64,000 nt of DNA from NCBI RefSeq assembly GCF_012272695.1, contig NZ_CP050902.1:992001-1056000 (forward strand). Direction: 5' to 3'. A program made the translations under genes and the position numbers. Source of the stretch: Nocardioides sp. JQ2195 (GTDB lineage Bacteria; Actinomycetota; Actinomycetes; Propionibacteriales; Nocardioidaceae). Below the pieces are notes generated by a model that was given only the letters and a program-made list of their open reading frames with translations, had not been told where the DNA came from and made no database searches. Positions 57,349 through 64,000 of the stretch are shown in pieces (positions within the stretch are counted from its first letter, which is position 1; each line of letters starts with the position of its first letter).

Positions 57349-58923
57349 CTAGCGCACCGCCGCGAGCACGGCCTGGGCGGCGTTGTGGCCGCCGAGCCCG
57401 GAGACCGCTCCGCCGCGTCGAGCGCCGGAGCCGCAGAGGTAGAGGTTGTCGATGTCGGTGGCCACGCCCCACTGCTGGGCCGGGGTCTCGAGCATCGACC
57501 GGTTGGCTGCCCACGGCCAGGCCAGGTCGCCGTGGAAGATGTGGCCACCGGGCATGGCGAGGTCGGCCTCGATGTCCTGCGGCACCTTCGCCTCGATGCA
57601 CGGCCTGCCGTCGGCGTCCTTGGCCAGGCAGTCCTCGATCGGCTCGGCCAGGTGCTGGTTGAGCGACGCCAGCGCCCGGGAGACGGCCACGTCCTTGTTG
57701 GCCGGGTCCTCGAAGAGGGTGGCCGGGGTGTGCAGGCCGAAGTAGGTCAAGGTGTGCCCCGGGAACGACCCCATGATCGAGCGGTCGCTGAGGGAGTGGC
57801 AGTAGACCTCCCCCGGCATCTCGGTCGGCACCCGGCCGGCGGCCGCCTCGGCGTACGACCTCTGGAGCTGGGAGTAGTCCTCGGAGAGGTGCAGGGTGCC
57901 GGCGAAGGCGACCTCGGGGTCGGCGCCTGACCTGAGCGCCGGCAGCCGGTCGAGGAGGAAGTTGATCTTGAGCTGGGCGCCGACGGGCTTGGACTCCTCG
58001 TCGGGTTCCTGGCCGAGCAGGATGCGCAGCACCCAGGGGGCGACGTTGGAGAGCACGTGGCGGGTCCGGACCGAGCGGTAGGCCGTGCCGTCGTGCCAGG
58101 TGACCTCGCCGTCGACGCCGTCGGCCTCGATCCGGCTGACCCCGGCGCCGGTGATCACCTCGGCGCCTGCCTCGACAGCGGCCTTGAGCAGGGCGTCGGT
58201 GACCGCTCCCATGCCACCGATCGGCACGCGCCACTCGCCGTCGCCGTTGCCGATCAGGTGGTAGAGGAAGCACCGGTTCTGGACCAGGGACGGATCGTTG
58301 AGGTCGGCGAAGGTGCCGATCAGTCCGTCGGTGGCGACGATGCCGCGGACGGTGTCGTCGCGGAAACGCCGTTCCACCGAGGCACCGAGGGGTTCGCGGA
58401 CGAACTCCCGCCACAGGTCGGGGTCGACCCGGGAGGCGATGTCCGACTCCTTCTCCAGGGGCTGCAACAAGGTGGGCGAGACCACGGCCGCCAGCTTCGC
58501 CACGTCGCCGTAGAACTGCTGCCACGCGGCGTACTCGTCGTTGGAGCCGGTGAGCTTCTCGAAGGACTCGCGGGTCCGCGAACCCTCGGGGCGCTCGGCG
58601 AGCAGTCCGCCGGCGACGCCGTCGCGCAGCCACGGGGTGTACGACGCGGTGGTGCGCGAGGCGAGGTCGAGGGAGAGGTCGAGGTCGGTGACCAGCTCCT
58701 TCGGCATCAGCGACACCAGGTAGGAGTAGCGGGACAGGCGCGCGTCGTGGCCCGTGAAGGCCACCTTCGACACCGCGGCACCGCCGGTTGCCGGCAGTCG
58801 CTCGAGCAGGAGGGTGGAGAGCCCGGCCCGGGCCAGATAGGCCGCTGCGGTGAGTCCGTTGTGGCCGCCACCGACGATGACCACGTCGTACGACGAACGG
58901 CTGGGGCTGGTCGCGGGAGTCAT
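57349..58923 (-). CDS. FAD-dependent phytoene-desaturase-like oxidoreductase
   Basis: 524 residues. Dinucleotide-binding VVIVGGGHNGLTAAAYLARAG at the N-terminus (GGG 18-20) and a C-terminal VDLCGSGARRGGAVSGLGGHNA-type FAD segment. This is the carotene-isomerase/PYROXD2-like group of the phytoene desaturase superfamily. The substrate is unknown; no carotenoid genes are nearby. Mature length matches the family. Confidence 0.85.
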   Translation of the reverse strand: MTPATSPSRSSYDVVIVGGGHNGLTAAAYLARAGLSTLLLERLPATGGAAVSKVAFTGHDARLSRYSYLVSLMPKELVTDLDLSLDLASRTTASYTPWLRDGVAGGLLAERPEGSRTRESFEKLTGSNDEYAAWQQFYGDVAKLAAVVSPTLLQPLEKESDIASRVDPDLWREFVREPLGASVERRFRDDTVRGIVATDGLIGTFADLNDPSLVQNRCFLYHLIGNGDGEWRVPIGGMGAVTDALLKAAVEAGAEVITGAGVSRIEADGVDGEVTWHDGTAYRSVRTRHVLSNVAPWVLRILLGQEPDEESKPVGAQLKINFLLDRLPALRSGADPEVAFAGTLHLSEDYSQLQRSYAEAAAGRVPTEMPGEVYCHSLSDRSIMGSFPGHTLTYFGLHTPATLFEDPANKDVAVSRALASLNQHLAEPIEDCLAKDADGRPCIEAKVPQDIEADLAMPGGHIFHGDLAWPWAANRSMLETPAQQWGVATDIDNLYLCGSGARRGGAVSGLGGHNAAQAVLAAVR

Positions 58924-59025
58924 GGGCCGAGCCTAGCGGCGATCGACGAGGGAGCAGGGCCGGCGTTGCGCACGGGCGAACGGGACCAACCGTCCACGGT
59001 GACGGCTCGTGGCCGCCGAAATGGG

Positions 59026-59057
59026 CGGAGGCCCTGTCCGTTCGGACAGGGCCTCCG
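59026..59057 (-). terminator. Terminator of tRNA-His
   Basis: A 15-bp perfect stem (59026-59040 with 59043-59057) directly after the tRNA-His 3' end. Confidence 0.85.
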
Positions 59058-59059
59058 GC

Positions 59060-59136
59060 TGGGGTGAGTAACGGGACTTGAACCCGCGACATCCGCCACC
59101 ACAAGGCGGCGCTCTACCAGCTGAGCTATACCCACC
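59060..59136 (-). tRNA. tRNA-His (anticodon GUG)
   Basis: 77 nt including the extra 5' G-1 that pairs with C73, and an encoded CCA. Acceptor GTGGGTA/TACTCAC, anticodon stem CCGCC/GGCGG with loop TTGTGGT. Confidence 0.96.
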
Positions 59137-59184
59137 ATGGGCACGCAGCCGTTGCGGCGTGACCGGTGAGAATTGTAGCCATAG

Positions 59185-59820
59185 TCAGGGGGTGTTCGGC
59201 GAATCGGGGTCGGTCAACCCGGTCAGTGAACCACCGTGGCGACTCGCGATCTCGCGGGCCGCGTCGCTGGCGGGGCCGGGCGCGGGCACGAAGACAGCTT
59301 CGCGGTAGTAGCGCAGCTCCTCGATGCTCTCCTGGATGTCGGCCAGGGCACGGTGGTTGCCACGCTTGGGCGGCGAGGCGAAGTAGGCCTTGGGGAACCA
59401 ACGCCGCGACAGCTCCTTGATGGAGGAGACGTCGACGATCCGGTAGTGCAGGAACGACTCGAGCTCGGTCATGTCACGGGCCAGGAAGGCACGGTCGGTG
59501 GCGACCGTGTTGCCGGCCAGCGGAGGCCTTGACCCGTCGGGGCAGTGCGACTTGACGTAGTCGAGCACCTGTTGCTCCGCCTCGGCCATCGTGATGCCGT
59601 GGTTGAGCTCCTCGAGCAGGCCCGACTTCGTGTGCATGTCACGCACGAACTCGTTCATCTGGTCCAGGGCCGCGGCCGGTGGCTTGATGATCAGGTCGAT
59701 GCCGTCACCGAGCACGTTGAGGTCGAAGTCGGTCACCAGGGCGGCCACCTCGATCAGCGCGTCGTTGACCAGGTCGAGTCCGGTCATTTCGCAGTCGATC
59801 CACACAAGTCGTTCATTCAC
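59185..59820 (-). CDS. orn: Oligoribonuclease
   Basis: 211 residues; degrades 2-5 nt RNA and pGpG. DEDDh exonuclease motifs: WIDCEMTGLD at the N-terminus, TDRAFLARDM, and HRALADI. GTG 59820 gives VNERLVWID, matching the family start; GTG 59826 is an alternative. It lies alone beside the tRNA-His gene. Confidence 0.95.
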   Translation of the reverse strand: MNERLVWIDCEMTGLDLVNDALIEVAALVTDFDLNVLGDGIDLIIKPPAAALDQMNEFVRDMHTKSGLLEELNHGITMAEAEQQVLDYVKSHCPDGSRPPLAGNTVATDRAFLARDMTELESFLHYRIVDVSSIKELSRRWFPKAYFASPPKRGNHRALADIQESIEELRYYREAVFVPAPGPASDAAREIASRHGGSLTGLTDPDSPNTP

Positions 59821-59883
59821 TCGCACGACACTAACGCGTCATGGTGCGGGAGCAGATTCAGTCTCGGCTCAGGCAACAACCAT

Positions 59884-60354
59884 ATGCTCGCTGGCATGGG
59901 TGCTTGGTTCGGGCTGGTGGCACGGTTGCTGGTCGGTGTCGTCTGGATCGTCGCGGGAGCGCTGAAGCTGCCCGACCCCGCGGCGAGCGTGCGGGCGGTG
60001 CGTGCCTATGAGCTTCTCCCGGAGTCCGTGGTCACCGTCACCGGGCACGTCCTGCCCATCGTGGAGGTCGTCGTCGGGGTTGCCCTGGTGCTCGGGTTGA
60101 TGACGAGGTCGATGGCGGTCGTCTCCGGGCTGCTCTTCCTCGCCTTCATCGTCGGCATCGCTTCCGCGTGGGCCCGTGGCCTCCAGATCGAGTGTGGCTG
60201 CTTCGGCGGTGGCGGCTTCTCGTCGAGTGCCACCGACGACTATCCGTGGGAGATCGCCCGCGACGTCGGCCTGCTCCTCGTCTCCGCGTTCCTCGTCCGG
60301 CGCCCCCGCACCCGACTCGCACTCGACAATGTGATCTTCGTCCACGAAAGGTGA
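59884..60354 (+). CDS. MauE/DoxX-like membrane protein
   Basis: 156 residues, four membrane helices. MauE/DoxX family: LVGVVWIVAGALKLPDP, PIVEVVVGVALVLG and a CGCFGGGG cysteine motif in the loop after helix 3. MauE-type proteins pass electrons or assist disulfide formation. The following gene is a DsbA-like thioredoxin-fold protein. ATG 59884 or 59896 may start. Confidence 0.85.
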   Translation: MLAGMGAWFGLVARLLVGVVWIVAGALKLPDPAASVRAVRAYELLPESVVTVTGHVLPIVEVVVGVALVLGLMTRSMAVVSGLLFLAFIVGIASAWARGLQIECGCFGGGGFSSSATDDYPWEIARDVGLLLVSAFLVRRPRTRLALDNVIFVHER

Positions 60355-60360
60355 CAAGAC

Positions 60361-61101
60361 ATGCCCCATGCCAACGATCGACGAGCGACTCCCGGCAAGC
60401 GCAACCTCCTGGTGGGCGGAGGGATCGTCCTGCTCCTCGTGGCGATCGTCGTGATCGGCTGGGCCGTCCAGTCGCAGCGGGACACCACGGGTGAGGACGC
60501 CCGGAACCCGGGGGAGTCAGCAACCACGAACGCGACCGGAGCATCGTCCGACGCGGCCTCGGCCGGGGTGGCCGACACCTACGGCCTCGGGGTCGGCGAC
60601 CCCGAGGCGCCGGTCAAGGTCGAGGTGTTCGAGGACTTCCAGTGTCCGTTCTGCATGCAGTTCGAGGTCGCCTCGCGCGACCAGCTGCACGAGGCTGCCG
60701 CCAATGGGGACGCCTACGTCGTCTACCGGCCCTTCGCCTTCCTCAACGACTACTCCGAGAGAGCACTGAACGCCTTCGGAGTCGTCCTCGACGCCTCCGG
60801 CGGCGAGGTCGCCCTGGCGTTCCACGACCTGCTCTTCGACCGACAGCCCTCCGAGTCCGGGCCGTGGCCGAGCGACGACGAGCTGGTCGACCTGGCCGTA
60901 GAGGCCGGAGCGGACGAGGACGACGTGCGGGACGGGATCGAGAACCACGACTTCGCCCAGTGGGTGGTCAACGGCAACGAGGACACGTCCAAGCGTGGTG
61001 TCCACCAGACACCGACCATCGTCGTCGACGGGGAGCCCGTCACGGGCAACTCGATCCAGGAGCTGGTCGACAACACCATCTCGGCGATCGACGCAGGCTG
61101 A
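60361..61101 (+). CDS. Membrane-anchored DsbA-type thiol oxidoreductase
   Basis: 246 residues. An N-terminal membrane anchor (15-37), linker, then a thioredoxin/DsbA domain with CPFC at 95-98 and the cis-Pro segment VHQTPTIVV. It probably forms or reshuffles disulfides in exported proteins. It is coupled to the upstream MauE-like protein (6 bp), the likely electron partner, and to the downstream small membrane protein (1-nt overlap). Confidence 0.9.
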   Translation: MPHANDRRATPGKRNLLVGGGIVLLLVAIVVIGWAVQSQRDTTGEDARNPGESATTNATGASSDAASAGVADTYGLGVGDPEAPVKVEVFEDFQCPFCMQFEVASRDQLHEAAANGDAYVVYRPFAFLNDYSERALNAFGVVLDASGGEVALAFHDLLFDRQPSESGPWPSDDELVDLAVEAGADEDDVRDGIENHDFAQWVVNGNEDTSKRGVHQTPTIVVDGEPVTGNSIQELVDNTISAIDAG

Positions 61102-61364
61102 TGCAGATCGAGCAGGTCCAGCGCCTGGTGATGTCCGCGCTGCTGGGAACCGTCGGCTTCGTCTTCGCCGGCGGACTCTGCCTGCTCGCCTCGATCGCGG
61201 ACCGCCCGGGTGGCCGCCCGGGGCTGCTGGCCGTGGCTGCTGCCGTCGGCGTCGTGACCGTCGCAGGGGTGCGCACGATCAACCAACGCAGCATTCTCTC
61301 GCCGTGGTTGGTGGTCGGGCTCCTGCCGGCGGCCATCGGGGCATGGTTCCTGCTGCTGAGCTGA
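61101..61364 (+). CDS. Small three-helix membrane protein, unknown
   Basis: 87 residues; hydrophobic with three predicted helices (LLGTVGFVFAGGLCLLAS, LLAVAAAVGVVTVAG, LVVGLLPAAIGAWFLL). A single Cys lies in helix 1. The ATG shares a base with the dsbA-like stop (TGATG), so it is the third gene of the MauE-DsbA operon. I do not recognise it. Confidence 0.75.
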   Translation: MQIEQVQRLVMSALLGTVGFVFAGGLCLLASIADRPGGRPGLLAVAAAVGVVTVAGVRTINQRSILSPWLVVGLLPAAIGAWFLLLS

Positions 61365-61530
61365 TCACTCCGGTGGTGCGGCGTCGACCTGCTCGACGCG
61401 GCCGAAGGCCCGAAGCTCCTCGAGGAGGTCGTCAAGCTGTGTGGTCGCGGACGACCGGCTGGCCACGGCGCAACGCTGATCGTCGGGCCCGTTCTTTGGC
61501 CCGCGTGCCCTCCGCTGGCAGACTGCCGGG

Positions 61531-62568
61531 GTGACTGATTCGTCCGAGCTCGCCCTGTCTGCCTTCATCGCGCGCCTGCCCAAGGCGGAGCTGCACGTGC
61601 ACCACGTGGGCTCCGCCTCGCCACGGATCGTCAGTGAGCTGGCCCAGCGCCACCCCGGTGTCGTGCCCAGCGACCCCGACGAGCTGACGTCGTTCTTCGC
61701 GTTCCGCGACTTCGCGCACTTCATCGAGGTCTACCTCGCCGTCGTCGACCTGATCCGGACCCCGGAGGACGTCGAGCTGCTGACCTATGAGGTCGCCCGA
61801 GAGATGTCGAACGGTCAGAACGTGAAGTACGCCGAGCTGACCTGCACGCCGTACACCTCCGTGATCCGCGGCATCCCGATCGAGGCCTACACCGAGGCCA
61901 TCGAGGAGGCGCGGCGCAAGGCGGAGCGCGACTTCGGCCTCGTGCTGCGCTGGATCTATGACATCCCGGGGGAGAGCGGCATTCCCGCCGCCGACGCGAC
62001 TCTCGACTACGTGCTCAACCACCGCACCGACGCACTGGTCGGCTTCGGTCTCGGCGGCCCCGAGATCGGCGTACCCCGCCCGCAGTTCCAGCCCCACTTC
62101 GACGCCGCACGCGCCGCGGGCCTGCACAGCGTTCCGCACGCGGGGGAGACCACCGGCCCCGAGACGGTGTGGGACGCCGTGCGACTGCTCGGTGCCGAAC
62201 GCATCGGCCACGGTACGACGGCTGCGCAGGACCCGGAGCTGTTGGCCCACCTGGCCGAGACCGGGATCGCCCTGGAGGTGTGCCCGTCCTCCAACATCGC
62301 CACCCGCGCGGTCGAGTCGCTCGACCAGCACCCGATCGGGCTCTTCCGCGACGCCGGAGTCACCGTCACGATCAACTCCGACGACCCGCCGATGTTCGGC
62401 ACCTCGCTCAATCGTGAGTACGAGATCGCCGCGGACCTGCTCGGGCTCGACGCACGAGGTGTCGCCGACCTGGCCCGGGCCGCGGTGGATGCGTCCTTCG
62501 CGCCGGAGCTCGTCAAGTCCGAGGTGCGCGACGAGATCGCCAGGGTGGGAGCCAGCGCCACGCCATGA
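61531..62568 (+). CDS. Adenosine deaminase-like protein, probable aminodeoxyfutalosine deaminase
   Basis: 345 residues. ADA-fold metal motif ELHVHHVGSASP (HxH), HAGETTG with catalytic Glu, GHGT and NSDDPP. The HVHHVGSASPRIV variant and DFAHFIEVYLAVVDLIRTPEDV resemble Streptomyces SCO5662, which I recall as shown to deaminate 6-aminodeoxyfutalosine in the futalosine menaquinone route. That function is inferred; ordinary adenosine deaminase is the alternative. A GTG start, CAGACT -10-like box 7 nt upstream. No other futalosine genes are in the window. Confidence 0.82.
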   Translation: MTDSSELALSAFIARLPKAELHVHHVGSASPRIVSELAQRHPGVVPSDPDELTSFFAFRDFAHFIEVYLAVVDLIRTPEDVELLTYEVAREMSNGQNVKYAELTCTPYTSVIRGIPIEAYTEAIEEARRKAERDFGLVLRWIYDIPGESGIPAADATLDYVLNHRTDALVGFGLGGPEIGVPRPQFQPHFDAARAAGLHSVPHAGETTGPETVWDAVRLLGAERIGHGTTAAQDPELLAHLAETGIALEVCPSSNIATRAVESLDQHPIGLFRDAGVTVTINSDDPPMFGTSLNREYEIAADLLGLDARGVADLARAAVDASFAPELVKSEVRDEIARVGASATP

Positions 62569-62710
62569 TGCGGCCACCTGGGGTCCGCGCGCGAGAGATC
62601 CACCTCGTCGGCTGCCGAAGCGACGTCGCCGAAGCGGGAGCGTCGCACGCGCTCGAGCGCACCCGAGCCGCGTACGCGGCCGTTGGTCGCTGACGTTTCG
62701 GTCCTCGACC

Positions 62711-62789
62711 CCGTGCACTGTCGCGGTGGTGTGGTCACTGTGCGGGTGACCGGTTGCGTGCTGAGTGACCTGGACACCGCGTTCCACGG
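62711..62789. repeat. Dispersed structured element, copy B
   Basis: A counterpart of 6725-6805. Stems: CCGTG/CACGG (62711-62715 with 62785-62789), GCGGTG/CACCGC (62723-62728 with 62775-62780) and GGTCACT/AGTGACC (62733-62739 with 62764-62770). The inner stem carries a G-C pair where copy A has U-A. It lies 11 bp past the tRNA-Arg 3' end and 142 bp past the deaminase stop, between convergent units. Confidence 0.6.
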
Positions 62790-62799
62790 AAGAAGTGGG

Positions 62800-62873
62800 C
62801 GCCCCCGGCAGGATTCGAACCTGCGACCGTCGGATTAGAAGGCCGATGCTCTATCCAGCTGAGCTACGGAGGC
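62800..62873 (-). tRNA. tRNA-Arg (anticodon UCU)
   Basis: 74 nt; acceptor GCCTCCG/CGGGGGC (one G-U), anticodon loop CTTCTAA, T-arm GCAGGTTCGAATCCTGC, discriminator G; CCA not encoded directly after it. The closing anticodon-stem pair (31-39) is C-U, a mismatch. Confidence 0.93.
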
Positions 62874-63178
62874 CGGGGGTCGGGGTTACAGTCGGGATAA
62901 ACATCGGGAAAGCACCCGTGTCGTTACACCCAGCCGTTCGTCCAACTCCCGGGGCGATTATGCACCAACCGGGGACTACGCCGGACTCCGGTCGTCTGAC
63001 GGTGTTCTCGGAGCGAGGGTCGGCGAGATGCATCCTTCGCCTGTGTTCATGTGACGTGGGGCGAAATCGCTGTCATTCCCGTGGACGGTTCATGAGCTAC
63101 TCGATGACCTAAGCGCGATGTTTGCGTGCAATCCGGTGCTCAGAGTTGGGCGTTGGCGCTGAACTCCGGTGTGGGTAC
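62874..63178. other. 305-bp gene-free stretch
   Basis: No supported gene, RNA or strong dyad. It lies between the tRNA-Arg 5' side and the leftward membrane-protein gene. The tRNA promoter must lie at its left edge. Confidence 0.6.
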
Positions 63179-63505
63179 TCATGAGCCAATCGCCATCCCC
63201 AATGCGGCGAGGAATGCGAAGAACGCAAGGAATGGGACTACGGAGCCGAGTGCCAGACCCAGCCCGAAGAGGGTTCGCTGGCGTGCCTTCTTGTGGATGG
63301 CGACGCCGATGCCCGCGATGGCTGCGACTTCGAGGAACATGAAGATCCAGGAGTAGAAGAAGTCCCAGTTGCCGGACTCCGGGATCCCGAGCAGGCTGGG
63401 GCCGAAGAACACCAGTGCTACCAGTGCGGTGCCGGTGATGAGTCCGAGGAGAAGACTCATGACGCGTTCCAGCCTGCTGGTGGTTGTCGGGCTGATGGTG
63501 GTCAT
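63179..63505 (-). CDS. Small membrane protein, unknown
   Basis: 108 residues, three hydrophobic helices (LERVMSLLLGLITGTALVAL, FFYSWIFMFLEVAAIAGIG, LALGSVVPFLAFFAFLAAL). The ATG at 63505 has AGGAAAG just upstream; the longer open frame is rejected. I do not recognise the family. The codon use is less GC-biased than its neighbours (e.g. more T- and A-ending codons), suggesting recent acquisition or weak constraint. Confidence 0.65.
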   Translation of the reverse strand: MTTISPTTTSRLERVMSLLLGLITGTALVALVFFGPSLLGIPESGNWDFFYSWIFMFLEVAAIAGIGVAIHKKARQRTLFGLGLALGSVVPFLAFFAFLAALGMAIGS

Positions 63506-63655
63506 AGGCTTTCCTGTCTGCGAGCCGATTGCCGTGACTGTAGGTATAGGCGAGAATCTTGGACGCCGCTTCGGATCAGCGTTTTCAAAACTGTGACCGG
63601 AACTCACGCACGTCCATGGTTCGCGTTGGGCCGTGAGAGCAGCCCTTGATCTCGA

Positions 63656-63754
63656 TCAGGAACTGCGCCCGGTGCGAACGAGATAGACAACCGCTGCGAG
63701 CGCAGACAGAACGACGAACAGTGGCAACAACGAGTGCGTGTTGCCCTCTGGCAC
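63656..63754 (-). CDS. Possible 32-residue single-helix peptide
   Basis: GTG to TGA encodes VPEGNTHSLLPLFVVLSALA and a basic tail RTGRSS: one predicted membrane helix. No strong ribosome site. It may be chance. Confidence 0.3.
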   Translation of the reverse strand: MPEGNTHSLLPLFVVLSALAAVVYLVRTGRSS

Positions 63755-63768
63755 AGCGTGCGTAGAGG

Positions 63769-63804
63769 TCGTTCGCGGAACTCCTTGGGAAACGCCTTCG
63801 GCAT
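63769..63804 (-). mobile_element. Possible IS3-type transposase scrap
   Basis: The first 12 codons from ATG 63804 read MPKAFPKEFRER, like the start of IS3-family OrfA proteins. The similarity ends there. At this length chance is possible. Confidence 0.3.
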
Positions 63805-63843
63805 GGTGCACATCCTTCCAGCGTCGACACACATCGACGCAGA

Positions 63844-63990
63844 TCAGATGTCACCTATCCGTGCAGCAGACCCGGACAGGAGGGCGAGGACAGCGAGGAA
63901 GACGGCTGCGGCAACGAGGTTGCTGACGAGGATCGGACGATCGAGGGTGCTCGGTGTCTGCTGGGTCGTGCTCGTATCGGTGCGGCTCAT
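63844..63990 (-). CDS. Small membrane protein (48 residues), unknown
   Basis: MSRTDTSTTQQTPSTLDRP leads into one hydrophobic helix (ILVSNLVAAAVFLAVLALL). Complete frame with ATG 63990 and TGA; GGTAGGT just upstream. No family recognised; it shares the small-membrane-protein style of 63179-63505. Confidence 0.45.
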   Translation of the reverse strand: MSRTDTSTTQQTPSTLDRPILVSNLVAAAVFLAVLALLSGSAARIGDI

Positions 63991-64000
63991 ACCTACCACT

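Noticed and set aside
62800..63178. Integrative element at tRNA-Arg
   Set aside because: No integrase and no repeated tRNA 3' end; the 3' side abuts the deaminase gene.

Overview
The window is high-GC DNA with GTG/TTG starts, many 1-4 nt ATGA/GTGA gene overlaps, and families typical of Actinobacteria: CysO/Mec/CysM, DUF3039, DUF2017, DUF3618, FtsEX beside an M23 hydrolase, and a tmRNA tag ending in ALAA. Gene content and order suggest the Nocardioidaceae (Nocardioides-like). This is inference, because no rRNA is present. Everything looks chromosomal, with no phage, plasmid or intact transposon.

Layout. 1-4947: tail of an unknown gene, then a tad/Flp pilus operon (ATPase, TadB, TadC, pilin, three TadE/TadG-like proteins). 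5027-15839: CAP protein, prfB, a lipoprotein, an M43 metalloprotease, ftsE-ftsX-M23 hydrolase, smpB, an amidohydrolase, tmRNA, and secreted or membrane proteins including an M15 peptidase. 15916-21256: sodium:solute symporter with a 43-residue partner, HIT protein, FabG-like reductase, a c-di-AMP riboswitch controlling an NlpC/P60 hydrolase, and a DUF3048 lipoprotein. 21374-37691: accessory and regulatory region with TetR, MarR, ArsR, IclR and Lrp regulators, three MFS exporters (one broken), hpd, an AurF-like diiron oxygenase, a DUF3039-helicase pair and an RTX protein. 37812-52649: the conserved actinobacterial block pncA/pncB-clpS-DUF2017-mec-cysO-cysM-murI-MBL hydrolase-rph-rdgB, interrupted by gdhA, a phosphodiesterase, and a two-component system with an ABC exporter. 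52653-62873: bcp, a CbiMNQO metal transporter, a GroES-like protein, orn, a MauE-DsbA pair, an aminodeoxyfutalosine-deaminase-like enzyme and four tRNAs (Leu, Lys, His, Arg). 62874-64000: sparse, with small membrane proteins and a possible IS3 scrap.

How genes work together. FtsEX plus the coiled-coil M23 protein form a septal hydrolase module. prfB, smpB and ssrA serve translation termination and ribosome rescue. Mec, CysO and CysM form a protein-thiocarboxylate cysteine pathway. PncA and PncB salvage NAD. Most local regulators sit beside a single target and share a visible operator with it.

The most unusual material is non-coding. Two copies of an ~80-nt structured element lie between convergent transcription units at opposite ends of the window. 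A perfectly symmetric 22-bp-period inverted array lies between iclR and lrp. There are two 13-bp minisatellites and a REP-like element read in frame into a gene. CysO carries a 10-residue tail after its GG. Several start codons were chosen because a TANNNT -10 box lies 6-9 nt upstream, which implies leaderless or near-leaderless mRNAs.
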